From contig NC_084818.1 in assembly GCF_963583255.1 (NCBI RefSeq), forward strand, positions 7,044,149-7,108,148: 64,000 nucleotides of DNA. The letters run 5' to 3'. Below are positions 13,805 through 26,993 of the stretch, piece by piece. The position numbers were made by a program, and so were the translations under genes. A model generated the notes under the pieces. The model was not told the origin of the DNA. It saw nothing but the letters and a program-made list of their open reading frames with translations, and did not search any database. The DNA is from Pyrus communis. Its lineage: Eukaryota > Streptophyta > Magnoliopsida > Rosales > Rosaceae. Position 1 is the stretch's first letter, and the number at the start of each line of letters is the position of its first letter.

Positions 13805-13814
13805 CATTCCTTAA

Positions 13815-14816
13815 GGCTTTTTAGCCAAAATGGTCTATGAGATTTGCATAACTCATCGCTTTGGTCCCTGAGATTAAAAATCAATAGAAATGGTCATGCA
13901 ATTGTCCACCATCCATTATTTTGGTTATTCCGTTAAAAACTCGGTTAAGTGTCCCGAAGCTCTTGATCGAAAGTTTGGACAATTTTCAAACCTTTATAAC
14001 TCAATCGTTTCTTAACCAAATTTGACCCATAATAAATCAAAATAAAGATATTAAAGTGTAGAACAAGATTATACCTATTTGGAAGCCCAATGGTTGCCGG
14101 AAATGGCCAGAAAATAGCCCGAAAGGTGACTGGTCCGCGGGAAAACTGGAAAACTCATTGGAAACTAGGTAAACTTTAAACGTTCATAACTTCTTCAAAA
14201 GCTAAAATCATACTTCTCAATGAGACGAAGAGCATGGTACCTTTCTCGACGGCTAAATCGCCGTGTTTTGGCCGAAAAATGGCTCAAAAGTGGTTGTCTT
14301 GGTCTCGAGTTAGCCACTTCCAAACCGTTTTCCAACCAAAACACTGCGAATTAGCCATTGAGAAAGGGACCATTCTCTTCGTCTCATTGATAAGTATGAT
14401 TTTCATTTTTGAATCACTTGATTTCGTTGAGTATTGAAGAAGTTATGAACGTTTAAAGTTTACCTAATTTCCGATGAGTTTTACAGTTTTCCCACGGACC
14501 AATACCTTTCAGGCTATTTTCTGGCCATCTCCGGCAACCATTGGGCTTCCAAATAGGTATAATCTTATTCTACACTTTCCTATCTTCATTTTGTTATATT
14601 ACGGGTCGAATTTAGTTAAGAAACGATTGAGTTACGAAGCTTTGAAAATTGCCCAAACTTTTGGCTAAGAACTCTGGGACACTTAACGGAATTTTTAACA
14701 GAATGACCAAAATAATGGATGGTGGACAATCTCATGGACCATTTCTATTGATTTTCAATCTCAATGACCAAAGTGATGAGTTATGTAAATCTCAGAGACC
14801 ATTTTAGCTAAAAAGT
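13815..14816. mobile_element. Foldback (Mutator-like) element, 1.0 kb, with 10-bp target duplication
   Basis: The two halves are long inverted repeats of about 450-490 bases. The left arm runs from GGCTTTTTAGCCAAAATGG inward, and its complement ends with CCATTTTAGCTAAAAAGT on the right. Matching interior blocks include the reverse pair around CCTATTTGGAAGCCCAATGG and CCATTGGGCTTCCAAATAGG. A direct repeat CATTCCTTAA flanks the element (13,805-13,814 and 14,817-14,826). Long terminal inverted repeats with a target duplication near 9-10 bp fit a non-autonomous Mutator-like foldback element. Short open frames inside it are not genes. Confidence 0.85.
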
Positions 14817-14826
14817 CATTCCTTAA

Positions 14827-15703
14827 TATCTTGACATCAATAATTAAGATTTGAAATTCTTTACTCAAACATAGTCCAAGTGTAATTGTAAGCGTGTTAC
14901 TGATAAATTTCGAAAAGTTGGTGTTTTTGGCAAGCAGTGAATTGCTATGACAAATATGGTCTTCTTCTTCAACTTATCGTGTCCCATGTTCAAAATTAAT
15001 GATGAATTAGATTGTACTTGTTTTTTCTCCTCCGGTCAAAACTTGAATTCTAGGGATGTGACAATCAGAATGGGAGAGCTCAATGGACTATGTTAGTGAA
15101 AGTACTAGCCCAAAGATATCTAATAGTTCGGATACAAATGTAACCTCAATAAAGAGAATTGCTATTAACACTATTATAAAATGACCGTACACGCCTCTTT
15201 AGTAATAAAAACAAATGCGTAAATGATTTTTTATTTTTCTGGGTGAAAATAATAATTTATTTTTCAAGTTTTTTTCCTTTTTTGGAGGGCAAAATAAATA
15301 AAATTTTGGATTAACAAAAAAAAAGACTAAGAAGGAAGACATGGTTGAAGTTTGATTACAGTCTCTCACATTGGCTATAGGACCAAATGAACCCCATGGA
15401 ATTTTCCAATAAAAAGAACATTTCCGTGTTTTTGCTTAGATTTTTAATTTTGGTAGTCTTTAATTTAACCAAGTTTATTTTTGTAATAATATTGACGATT
15501 TTCATATAATTCCTGTTTGGAAAGGGAAGAAGCACATGAGAAGTGCTTCTCTATAAAATCACTTGAAAATGACTTGATTTTATACAAATACACCTCTAAT
15601 GTGCTTCTCAAGGTGATTTTACAAAAAACACACATCTTATGTATTTCTCCGCAAAAGTGATTATGAGAATTTGACAAGGCGCGTACCAAATGAGCAAAAA
15701 TTT
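14827..15703. other. Intergenic, nothing delimited
   Basis: A/T-rich spacer. Between about 15,520 and 15,690 there are repeated AAGTGCTTCTC and AAAATCAC words that may be the remnant of another short inverted-repeat element, but ends and target duplication are not visible. No gene. Confidence 0.4.
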
Positions 15704-15860
15704 AGGAAGTTTTAACGAAAAACTCCTGCTACTGTTCACTTTAACGAAAAACCACATTTTTACTTTAAAAAACCAATCATGGTACTATTCATTTACAACA
15801 CTTTTTTGTTATTTTTCTTAAAACTCAAAGTTTTCAACCCCTTTTCATTAGTTTTCTTAA
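15704..15860 (+). mobile_element. MITE copy 2 (GTTTTAACGAAAAACTCC family)
   Basis: Starts GGAAGTTTTAACGAAAAACT and continues through CTGTTCACTTTAACGAAAAA and GGTACTATTCATTTACA to CTTTTCATTAGTTTTCTT. It matches the copies at 2,985-3,140 and 39,160-39,314 along its whole length and has no coding capacity. Confidence 0.75.
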
Positions 15861-16259
15861 AATTTATCCTTTACAATAAGTCAAGTTAGAGTGCCCACTT
15901 TGTATTGCACTTGAATCATTGATCTTGTCAAACAATGCTAGTTTTTTACAATTTCAATAAAAATATCAAATAAGCTTGCATTAATCCAAAATTAATCTTG
16001 ATCATGTCACATTCAAAATGTTTAATCTTGATCACATCACATCCATATGCAAACAAGGTTGTCATTTTCTGGCATTCAACGATGTAAATACCAACAGAAA
16101 ATTGGAAATCAACTCAGTAAAATTCCATAAATGCCCCCACTCATAAAAGTAATTCCATTCCATGCCACAAGTGAAATGCGCAGTCAAAATTGTAAATTCA
16201 CTTCACCCCCCCCTACTCGTCTGCAACCTCCACTTATTAATAGATTTTTAGGTTTTATT

Positions 16260-17604
16260 TAGATGCAGAGGGCAGTTCCGAGTCTTACGACGAGTTTGGC
16301 CGGCAACCGGGTCTTACAGCAAGTTTGGCCGGCAACCGGATCCAACTTCTCAACCTTGCTGCTGATCTAATGAGGAAGGAAAGTAGCACAAGAAACACAT
16401 AAGCAGCAATTCTACCTCAATACCTCCACTAGTTCTAAGACTAGTTCTAAGACTTCCCGACACCTCCATTGCCCAGACACTCAAAAACCAACTTACTTTT
16501 TCCAGTTTTGAGAAATCTCAATGTATTAAATTTCCAGGGGATAACTGTCTCCACAACGTAACCGATTATACACCCAACATTTCCCCGTTTTGTGGCTGAT
16601 TCCAGTTGGGATTTAACTGCGCATAAGAAGCGCACAAAGCGTTGCATGACAACTCCAGGAAGTTCAGACAAATATGTTTCTAAGTTCCCTAATAGCATGT
16701 CAGCTACCCACCATTCAAGAAAAGAAGGAACAGATCAACAGATATAAACAACCTCCTACACAGCATTATTCACCTGTGGACTTCAGTACTAGTAAGCTTA
16801 GCAGCCGATCCAGAACTTGCCGACAAAGCCCCGTTCCATTATTCATACATAAGAAGTAATGGAGCAAACTTCTCATTCACATCAGTTTCCAACATTTCTG
16901 CATATCATTATTCATTACAACCTCCAACCAATAAGATGTTCTATACTGAAAGCGTGTACAAGATCTGCTTCTCTGCCGATTGCTGCAGGTCGCATAACCA
17001 GGAACGAAGAAAATTTTCGAACCTAAGATCAAACTGTACCGATGGGCTTCTCATCTGAGGTCACACAAGGTGCGACAGGAAGATGGACGTGAAGAAAGTG
17101 ATGAGACGCAGTTATAATTGGAGCTTTTGTGGCCTAAATACTAGTTAAGAGTGATGACAGCTCCTAGTAGGATACCTGCCCTCGCTCACCAAGCATCAAA
17201 ACCAATGCAGAAACATAACTCAGAAACTAAGGAGAATCTTCACATAAGCGTTTAAATGGCTAACTCAACGATAATGACCTTGATGTGCAACCGAGACCTA
17301 TGGCAACTATAAATACTGCTAATGAAATTTAGGCACTACATGTAAAACCCATAATTACTGTAATATGAGCATCGAGAAGAACTAACCAGTAACCACCATA
17401 GTACCAGATGCAAACTATTTACATGGGAGACAATTAAGCAAGGCTGTATTTGCATCCAGTCCTGAAACCACAGAACATCATATGCAAACAGATTGGCATC
17501 TTGTTTTGATGCTTTGAGTCAATAGAATGTCCCTGAAAAGTGACTATTCTGTGTGCCAGACATGAACAACCAATCTCGAATTCAAGGTCATGGCAGAAGC
17601 AAAC
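16260..17604 (-). other. 3' flank of the Arg/Ser-rich gene; one unrecognised ORF
   Basis: The part next to 17,605 is probably 3' untranslated sequence of the upstream minus-strand gene. On the minus strand, 16,698-16,447 is open for 83 codons, but I recognise no domain in it and see no supporting exon context. It may be noncoding. Two near-identical 20-30-base words around 16,285-16,340 (GTTTGGCCGGCAACCGG) form a small direct repeat. Confidence 0.4.
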
Positions 17605-20600
17605 TCAAAATCTTTTTCTCTTCACTTGTGACGTATCATCAAACACATCATCATGCCAAGGCTGTTCACCATGTCTGCAATTAGCTTCTTGGTCTTCGAT
17701 CCCTCTCATTCTTCTAGGAGCATTTCCTGGCCGATTCTTAATCCTTCTATCAAAGTCCCTTTCCCTCAAATTGCCTCTTTCTTGAAACTCGGTATTATCA
17801 TCTGGGCAGAACCTCAAAGGCCTAGGGCCATCCTCTCCGTTAAGATGAAATGTCTCACTACCAACACCATTATAAGGTCTAAATGAACGGACGGGTCCAC
17901 GTCTCTCAGCAAATCTTCTTCTATCATCACCACTTCCATCACCACCAAACTCATGCAAACGGCTAGAATGCATGGGGCCCCCAAAGTAATCGCCATTATT
18001 TGGCCTCTCTCGAGGATCCATGACATCATATCTCCTGTTTCTGACTAAACTCCGGCTCGAAGGACTCCCATTGGGAATAACAGACCTTGGAGGGCCATGG
18101 TCTCTTCCAGGATCCATATTCCTCAAATCATTTGACGGATTCCTTCTAACCACCATCTCTCCGGGAAAACATGGGTCATCAGGGGATCTAAACCTCTCCA
18201 TCCTGTAAACTGGTGGAGACCTTCGATGAGTCAGTTCTCTAGGCCCACCAAATCCATCTGGGGATCTTCTTCTAGGAGAAGACCATGGCCCAGGAGAGCG
18301 AGTCCTGGACCTTATTGGCGATTTTGAGCGAACTCTGGGAATCCCTCTCCTCTGTGCAAAAGAAAAGTTCCGATTGCCTCGTCCAAATTGGCCATGCACT
18401 CCCTCATATGAAGGTTGGCTACGAGTGAACAGGGGGTCTGCACTATCATCAGGGAAACCCCTCATAAACTTCTCATTATGCCTCATTCCAACCAAATTTG
18501 GAGCATCTTCACCGTTGAATCTGGTTGGGCTAACATTTCTTGGATTTCGGCGAGGCATGTAAATGGTGTGCGCTCCAACAGGAGACCGCCTCCTTGAGGG
18601 TATACGGTAGTTAAGTGGTCCATCATTTGAAAGCTTCCTTCCTCCACGACCTGCACCATAAAATGCACTATCTGGAGGCATATTGTAAGTGTTATATTCA
18701 AGGTCAGCATCAGAAACATCAGGTGCATATTTATGTCTGGGGACACGATAGTTTGTTTGATTATTATAAAGCTCCGACGCATAGTTACGATCAGAACCCC
18801 AATCGCCACGACTATGCATCCTCCCTCTACCACGTCCAGAACCTAATCTAGGATATCTCAGTGATTGATCTTGGTATCGCTCCCTTGAAAATCCCAGGTT
18901 TCTGTGAACATACGGTTCACCTCTGGAAAAAATGGCAAAAAGGAAGAAGTTTTAGATTAGAATACAACTATTAACCCTCAAAATCAAATAAAAGTCAAAA
19001 TACAAAACAAGGGAAAATAATCACCTCCCTCGAGAATGTATATTATCTTCCTCCATTTCTACATCAGTTAATATTTCTCTTCCAACCCTTGACGGCAAAG
19101 GCTGTCCCGAAATAGATATTGATTTACTCGGAGAAACAGTTGAAGATCGAGGCAAAGTTATTATCCTGCTCCGTTGTCCTCCATAACTGGTATCCTTGGC
19201 AGCATTATCACCACTACTGGATGTTTTGGGCAAATTTGAGTCACCCATTGGTGCCAGGTCAGTGTTATTTACATTCAGCTCTATACCCTGACCACTTTCC
19301 ACTTCGGTTCCTTGATTTCCATTAATGACTTGCTCGGAGAACTCTGCATCCTGACATTTCTGGGCATCCATCTTCACTGCTTGATCATCAGGTTCTGTTG
19401 ACCCTTCCACACCAGCTCCGCTTGTTAGATTTTCAACAGCTAATGGTTCTTCATGCAAACTCATATCTTCATCAGAGCCCGTATCAGATTTATCATTACG
19501 AACTACCTGGAAAGATTCTTTATAATTATTGTTACTTGTTTCAGCAAGATTGTCTTTGTTGTCTTTTGCCTCATTATAGAATGATGTAGGCTGAACATTG
19601 TTAATAGGTGCCACAAGCTCTGTCCTTTTATTATCAAAATCATCATTATCGTCATGTTCCACTTCTCTTGCCTTACAAATAGGTTCCTCTACCGCAGTAA
19701 GCTCAACTGACTCTTGGACTTCACCATCTTCATAATCATCACGTTTACCATCTTGTTCAGTATCCATGGTTGTATCCAAAGCATGAGCACCATCTGATTC
19801 ACAATCAGAACCATAAGAATCTTCCAGCATATCTGCAGATATATTAATCTTTTCCTCATCACTGGCAGAACCCTCACCACTTCCCCGTGAATCAAGTGAC
19901 TGATCATTCATAAACTTCAATTTACAACTCTCGCTGTCAACATTACCATCTTCTGTTCGCGTATTGTTTCCCTTAGTATCAGGACCCTGAGATACAGCAA
20001 CCTGATCTTTGCTTTGACAAGCTTCCATAGGCGCATATGCAATAACGTTTCCAGAATGCTTTATCACATCCCTGCTCATAGTCAACTCCGTTGAACAAGG
20101 ATTTCCAACACGGCAAGACACCTCTGAAGTCATAGGCAATGCCATGTCACAAGAACGATTATCCAGACCTTGTATCAAATGTTTATCCAGTTGAACTGAG
20201 GTGCCTTCAATTGACTTGATGGTTTCTTGAGTATCCACATGAGTTGGTTCAGATTTTATGGGTCTAGCATCGACTGAATGTTGGGTGCTCGTATTTGAAG
20301 ACTTAACAGCTCCAAGATTCCCCTGCTCAACGACTCCACACTTCACTGCTCTACTACTATCTACTAATCCTGTGTTACTGGGTTTAGATACGTTAACATC
20401 CAGTTTGACACCCTCATCAAATGGTTCTGATTTCACAGTTTTATGATTACCCAAGTTCAAATTTCTAATTGGCCCAAACAATCTAGGTACGTTTGTAGCA
20501 GATATCACCCTATGTAAATCCAGTTTACTGGACGAACTAGAAGGGTTTTGGCACTGGTTTAACTGCAAGCAAGATGAACTAAGGCGCAAAAGAAGGGAGT

Positions 20601-21692
20601 CACTGGACTTGTACTGGTTAGCAAGTGTGGATGAGACGGGCTCATTACCTCTGTTCTGAGTCTGAACAATGGACAGTTCTTCTTTGTTAACACCAGCTCC
20701 AACTAACCCAGTTGTGCAATTCACCCCACCAGTTGCATTACTCCCATAAAAGGATACGGAAGAATCGCTAACAGTATCTGTCCATGCATCCATCGGTGTA
20801 TTCAAATCCCAGTTTGCTCGACATGCACTCATATCAGCACCAAGGGAATTCAAACCTTTAGCACTACTTTCGCATTGGCTGCTGGTTTTTTCTTTACTTA
20901 AAGACAAATCCAGTGACATAGGCTCCAAGTTACCCTGATTCCGGTAACTCCTGTCATCACCAATAACCCGTCCTGTCAACGCTGGAGCAAGATGTTCCCT
21001 TAAACCTAATAATAATTCAGTACTCTCAGCAACAGCAGGCACTTCTTCTTTGCACTTCACTTCTACTTTACTTCGGCTCTGCAAAATCTCCTTACCTACA
21101 TTAGATGCAAGAGCTTCATTTGATGCTAAAGTCAATTCACTTTTCCTTAAAGTCAACTCAGGTGTAGGATTATCAGACAAGACAAGCTTCCCTTTCCTCT
21201 GCATGTCATCCAAAGAACTCGAGTGAATCCTGAGGCTAGGTTCTTCAAGTTTGACTCTAAAGATATTATCATTTCCTCGGGCCACACTAACATTTGCAAC
21301 GTCAGAGTTTCCTTTTCCATAATCGGATTCAGGAATCTTGTTTGCATCAGAAAGTCCAGAACTGGTGATACTAACATATGAAGGAGTCGACCCCCGAGAT
21401 TCCTCCTGTACTGAATCAATTTTTGCTGGAAAAGAAGATAGTTCTTCTTTCGGAAACAAAATTGGTTCTTCAGGAGGAGGTGAAGGAGGCCTCATGAAAA
21501 ACCTCCTTTTCTTGATAGGAACACCTGCACTATAATCACTAGATTTCCGGGTGACGGGTTTAACCCCAGTCTGCCAACAAAAGATTTAATTGATCAATAT
21601 TCAGAAAAACAATAAATTTAAAGGAGACTCTGATCTCAGTTAGCAGTTTTCAGAAAGGAAATAAACACCTCTTCATTTCCCGAAACCGGCAT
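17605..21692 (-). CDS. Large unnamed plant nuclear protein with acidic middle and Arg/Ser-rich C-terminus
   Basis: Three coding exons join in frame to 1295 codons: 21692-21669 (eight codons, MPVSGNEE), 21570-19025, and 18922-17605. All borders are GT/AG. The N-terminus carries a basic patch (IKKRRFF) followed by a proline run (RPPSPPPEEP). The middle is Ser/Asp/Glu-rich with repeated (V)KSEP-type motifs near the centre and a strongly acidic stretch including EDGEVQE. The last exon is rich in Arg, Pro, Ser and Gly with RSKSPIRSRTRSP, RRRSP and DRRRF motifs, and ends in KRKRF. Basic clusters and RS motifs suggest nuclear, RNA-associated function. No catalytic domain is visible. I recognise it only as a conserved plant protein of unknown function. 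It is intact and sits in the same orientation as SAC3A, but separated by 5.9 kb of transposon-bearing DNA. Confidence 0.85.
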
Positions 21693-23050
21693 GATTCCAA
21701 GATTTTGCAATCTTATATTACCCCTTCTCGTCTATAAATCAAAGTCAATAGCAACTAGCAGGACCCTGAATTCGTTCTGAAGTCACTATCAAGACCACCA
21801 CTATGATAATTATGCAGCTACACTATTTTTCTAAAAACCAAATTTAGTTAGCTAATCCGTCCGTGCAATTTCTCCAATTTCAATATCCTGCACACAAACA
21901 AAACAAAAATCAAAGCTATACATTAGCAAGCGAACCCAATAGCACATGTAAACGAACTCGAAGATAAAACAGCAAACTCTAAGTCAACGAAATAGACTAA
22001 TCGGGAAAGTACGATATACAGACTTCAAAGTAACAATTCACACATATCTGTAGACAAGTAAAGAACGCATCATGGCTGATCGGCAAATTGAAAAACGAAA
22101 AGTGGGGAAAAAAAAAAAAATTTACATATTGTGTGAACAGATGCAATTATGCAATATGACTTGCAAAATAATACTAACAAATATATATAGATATAATATG
22201 AAAACTATACTCAAACCAATTTGCCAACTCTAAGATCATTTTCTAGAATAATTAAGTAACCAAGCAACAATCTAAACACCAAATTAAAACCCTAATAGAT
22301 CCAACAAAACAGAAGCACTTTTCCCAAAAGCATAAGCAGAAACAGAGACCCTTTATCCGTGCTGTTTATTCTGTAATAAATAACCCAAAAAACGAATTTC
22401 TAGTAGTGTTTCAATTCAAAGCGTTACGATTCAAACGAAACAAGTCCGGACGATCCATATAAAAAGAGAAAGTTTACGGCTTAATAAATAAGCACTTTCA
22501 CTCTGATCGAAAAAACAATCAAACATTTTCCAAAAGCCAAAAACAGCCAATGAAACCCCCCAATCAAACATTTTCCAAAAGCCAAAAACAGCCAATGAAA
22601 CCGATGTGGGGGGGGGGGGGGGGGGCGGTGGGGGTGGGGGTGGTGGGTGGGGTCAACCAGATCTACTAAATTCGACGGAAACGAAATCAAAATAAGCGAA
22701 ATTGAAATCAGTCCAGAAGCTTCCAGCAAAATACCCGAAATCGAAGTTCTGAATTCAAATCGCAAACGCGTTGACGAAAGTAACGAAATCCGATCGAAGG
22801 TACGAAAGTTGCAGGAAATTGAGGAGGAATTACCTGCTGGGAGAGAGTTTGAAGGAGCTCTGGCTTGCTCAAAGGTGTGAAAGTTGCAGGAAATTGAGGA
22901 GGAGGTGGTTGAAGATTGAGAGAGAAAAGCAAGGGAGGGAGAGAGGGAAAGGGGGGAGAAAAAGTGAGAGAGAGAGGGAAAAAGAGAGGAAGGAGAGAAT
23001 CTAATCAAATCCAAGGTGGTGGCTTCCCACTACGTTCCATTATATCGTCA
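21693..23050 (-). other. 5' leader/promoter of the Arg/Ser-rich gene, with G18 tract and direct repeat
   Basis: A CT-rich tract on the minus strand (about 22,900-23,000) and a likely leader intron between about 21,740 and 22,800 fit a 5' untranslated region. The open minus-strand frame 22,481-23,014 is low-complexity leader sequence rather than a gene. The leader contains a run of 18 G on the plus strand at 22,608-22,625 followed by GGTGGGGGTGGGGG. It also has two tandem copies of an approximately 44-base unit (22,517-22,602, core AAACATTTTCCAAAAGCC). Confidence 0.5.
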
Positions 23051-24780
23051 GCCGCCTAGGGTTTGCGCTTTCTTTCTATAATTGCGGTCTTACTGTATGT
23101 AAATTCATTCAATTTATGCGTACACTATTTGGTCACACGTCACTGTTCGATCAGCTGGTTTAAACGGTGTGTCGAATTTTATCTCGAATTGTTTTGTTTA
23201 ATATCACTGTTCGTCTACTCTTTTTACACACAAATTCTTCAAAGAAGACAGTATAACGTTGAACTGCAACGAATTCAGTCCAAAACTCATAAATTTGAGT
23301 TGCATGTGGATACAAGTCGGGTCTAGTTATAACAATGTCTTTGTTTTATTGCAATTAAACTAATTGATCTAACCATATTTTCTCGATGCTTTTTTACAGA
23401 CATCCTTAGCTGAAGAAGTGTGCTACATTCGGAATTCAATGTAACACTTGTAAATTAAAGTTGTTTAAAATGTGAAAAGAAAAAACTAAACACTCGCCAT
23501 CACATTGTTTGGATCGAACCTTGCACTGAGATGCTCCGCAACTTGCCGCCCTTGTTGTCATCTTTCGGTTGCCCTTTCCCGCAAGCTTTGTTATGAATTT
23601 CCAACTTTTTACCGAATACTTTGCCTTTTTCATTTTTTGTTTGCTTTAGCTCTTTTTACACGCCAAATAAAATAATAAAGCATTGACCTTTTGTTTGTGT
23701 TTACAATTAATTTAATTAGATGCTTTAATTTGGTTTTTAAAATTAATACGGTGTAACCAAAGGTGATTATGACAACAATAAACAAAAAAATATAGAAGGT
23801 CTATCATTTGACAATAACAATGAACAAAAAAAAATGTGGAAGGTCTTAAGTTTGATGTTTATAGCTAGTGAATTTGTTTGACTGTAGCCACGAGTAGACT
23901 AAAACTCCCCATAGTCTCCCGTAAAAGGTGAATAACTGTGACTTGTCACCATTTATCTTCCTTTTTAAGAGAGAAAAAAAAAAGTTGACTATGACTCGAT
24001 TGGTTCCGGTTGTTTTAGGTGGCATTTTCTTCCAAGTTTGGTACAATGTCATTGTTTCCAAAATTTTCAGTCGATATAAACATCATGTAGTACAAACTTA
24101 TAAATAATATTTATCATACTAATAAAAAATATAGATAGTAAACAATATTTTTAATACACATCTACAATGTGACGATGAATTTTTTTTTTTTTCAATTCCG
24201 CAAATTACTGCTAGCACAGGTAGAATAGCTTGATAATTTTTATATTTTTATAAAAGCTAAACGGTAAGAAATATTAGAGAAGATTAGTTTAATTACTCAA
24301 ATCAATATTTGGAAAAGTCAAATTAAGAAGGAGAAGCTCCGTTTTAAACAAAGATTAAATCATGTTGAACACTTGCAACTTGCACTAATTGTTTCTCAAA
24401 ATTGGGACCCATTACCTCAATTATTCATCGAACAAGTCACGAGTCACTTTCCAGCTTACCATTACCTCAATTATTCATCGAACAGACAATTCAAAGCTGG
24501 ACGCACGGTACCTATCCCTGACGACCCGGCTTTTCTGTTCTTCTAGTTTTTATACACTCTTATTCTTATCTATTTTGCATCGTCATGGTTAAATCAAATC
24601 AATATTTTATATTAAATTTTTTATAAAGATAATAAGATAAAAAGCAATAGTGATATAAATTGTTAACGTGACTTAATCGTGACAGCACAAATAGAAGAAG
24701 ATAAAAATGTATAAGAACTAGAAGAACTGAGAAGCCGGTTCTTGTCAAGGCTGTCGTCAAGGCTATTCCGACTTAACCGA
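23051..24780. other. Intergenic, no gene
   Basis: A/T-rich spacer. The only structure I can support is a short direct repeat, CCATTACCTCAATTATTCAT, near 24,409 and again near 24,460. Short open frames carry no recognisable domain. Confidence 0.5.
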
Positions 24781-26060
24781 TGAATTGCTTTCTTTTTCTC
24801 ATGACCATTTGCAAGGAAATCGATGCCATGACAGCTAACTTTTGGTGGGGCCAAAATGACAACGAGCGTAGGATGCATTGGTGAGGAAATGGGAGTTGTG
24901 CCTTTATAGAATTTGGGCTTCTTCCTCTTCTTCAATATTGCTTGGCGTTTTGGGCCCAAATTCTAAAAGGTATCTATTTTCCGACGGGTGACGCCTTATC
25001 TGCTAAGAAGGGATCTCGTGCCTCCTCCTGGGCCTGGAGTAACATTTTGGAGGGCCAAGCTCTTATTGTGGAGGGCGCCCGTTGGTTGGTAGGCGATGGC
25101 TGTTCAGTTAATGTTTTGGCAGGATAAGTGGCTACACTCCTCGGCGGACGGAATCCTCCAATCCTGCCGATACTCCATCGCTTGCATGTGATTTCATTGA
25201 TGTCACCACTAGGAGTTGGAATTTAGGTACTCTTCGAGGTTTCTTACGTCTGGAAGAAGTAGCTGCAATTGAATCTTTGGTTATTGGGGGTCTCGACTGT
25301 CGGGATCGTCTTATATGGCCCTGGACGAAAAACGGCGCTTACTCTGTTAAGTCCGGTTATGCTTTCTGTCATATCACAAAGACCATGATCGAGCTTTCCT
25401 CCCGGACGGTTGCCTAACAGTCTCATCAAATCCCTGCTGACTTTTGGAAGCATATCTGGAAGATCAATACCCTCCCAAAGATCAGGTTCTTCATATGGCG
25501 CATTGGAAATAACTGTCTTCCAACTGTCTGCTCTGTTCAAACGAAGGATCCGCACCAATCCCACGTGCCCGTTTTGTAAGCAGCATCCGGAAACTGTTGA
25601 ACATCTCCTCTTCCTTTGCCCTTGGACAAGTGGAGTTTGGTTCTCCTGTGCCTCAAACTACCGTATTAACCCACAATATATTACTACTTTTGATCAATGG
25701 TTCTTGACTATCAAGGAGGAGGTGGGGAATGACAAGGATCTCTACTCTTGGGTCCTCTCTCCGGTGTCCTCATGGAAAACGCGGTGCCACTGCAGCTTCA
25801 ACGGCTTGCTCCCCTCTACAGGGGAGACTGCCTTTCGCTCGCCAACCAAGCTGCTACCGAATTCTTGGGGACTTCTCACGGGCACGGGTTGTTGTCACCG
25901 CACGTTCCTACAACTCCTGATGCCGACTCTATGATCTGGTCTCCTCCCCCTCCCAATGTTTTGAAGATTAATTGTGATGGGTCATGGTCTAAGGTGAATA
26001 AATGTATGGGTCTGGGAGTGGTCGTTAGGAATGCGGCTGGCTCCCTTTTGCAATGACACT
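24780..26060 (+). mobile_element. L1-like non-LTR retrotransposon relic (3' part of ORF2)
   Basis: Frame-shifted pieces follow the order of a plant L1 ORF2 C-terminus. First comes a segment ending TANFWWGQNDNERRMHW after the reverse transcriptase core. Next is WAQILKGIYFPTGD with ARWLVGDGCSVNV. Then a zf-RVT zinc-binding motif CPFCKQHPETVEHLLFLC near 25,560-25,615, and an RNase H start LKINCDGSWSKVN with GLGVVVRNAAGSLL near 25,960-26,050. Several stops and frameshifts separate the pieces, so it is dead. The upstream endonuclease and catalytic reverse transcriptase regions are missing. Confidence 0.85.
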
Positions 26061-26831
26061 AAAGCACAATTCACACTATTCACTCAACTTGTCTCTTGTA
26101 ACTGTCGCACATTCACGCGAAGCAAAAGATTTGTAATTGAGTTGGTTGAAAGTATTGCACATACTATCGTACTCGAAATCTTGATTTCAATTTCCCTTTC
26201 CCTCGAAATCAATTATATAAGAATGACATTATCAATAGAAAATATATAGATACACTACTAAGTTTTTAATATTTCAAGCTCAATCTTCAACGTACATCTA
26301 CATATCAGTGCAATAATCATACGAAGAGGTTTGTGCGGATCCAATGCACTTCCTTTTTTGTTCCACAAGAATTAAGATCAAACGAAATTTCTCTTTCTAC
26401 TGAAGGAAGATATAAAAATTGCTCAATTAAATCTTGCATATAAATTATTGCAATTGAAACAAATGTGAGGGAGTGATTTAGTAAGTAAATATATATACAT
26501 ATATATATATATATAATAAACATAATCTTGCTTGCATACAAATTATTGCAATTCAAACACATGTGAGGGAGTGTGATTTAGTAAAAAAAATATATAAATA
26601 TAAACATAACAATTTTTGACCAAACACCACCATTTCATTCAACTCCATTCCAATGCCTAACACACATAGGAAACTTAGTCCATAACCACTTTCCATTGCG
26701 ACTTACAAGAACACTAACAGGTGTTTAACATTCGAAACAAAGTTAAACCACCTAATTAATACGTAATTAAGCACTAAACCCAACCCATCAACCATTTCTT
26801 GATTGCAAGACATGAAGAACCCGAACAAACC

Positions 26832-26993
26832 CTAGCCACCGAACCCATAGAGGGTCCTGCCCTGCCTTTAGAGCGCATAGACCACATCCATGGTGGTCAC
26901 AATCTTGCGGCGAGTGTGCTCAATGTAAGTCATGTCTCTGATCAAGTTCTCTAAGAAGATCTTAAGCACGCCACGTGTCTCCTCGTAAATCAA
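26832..26993 (-). pseudogene. Truncated histone H4 pseudogene
   Basis: The minus strand encodes [30 protein letters not shown] and [10 protein letters not shown], then a stop, then RQGRTLYGFGG and the normal stop. This matches the C-terminal half of histone H4. The N-terminal half, including the tail and first helices, is absent. One codon is missing (AV to M), and the Lys codon after VVYAL has become TAA. These lesions rule out a functional histone. Absence of introns cannot distinguish a processed copy, since plant H4 genes lack introns anyway. Confidence 0.93.

Noticed and set aside
14234..14668. Two plus-strand ORFs near 14.2-14.7 kb
   Set aside because: They are inside the foldback element and mirror the other arm.
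22481..23014. 177-codon Ser/Pro-rich minus-strand ORF
   Set aside because: It coincides with the CT-rich leader and a G18 tract upstream of the RS-type gene; composition is repetitive and it contains a tandem 44-base repeat.
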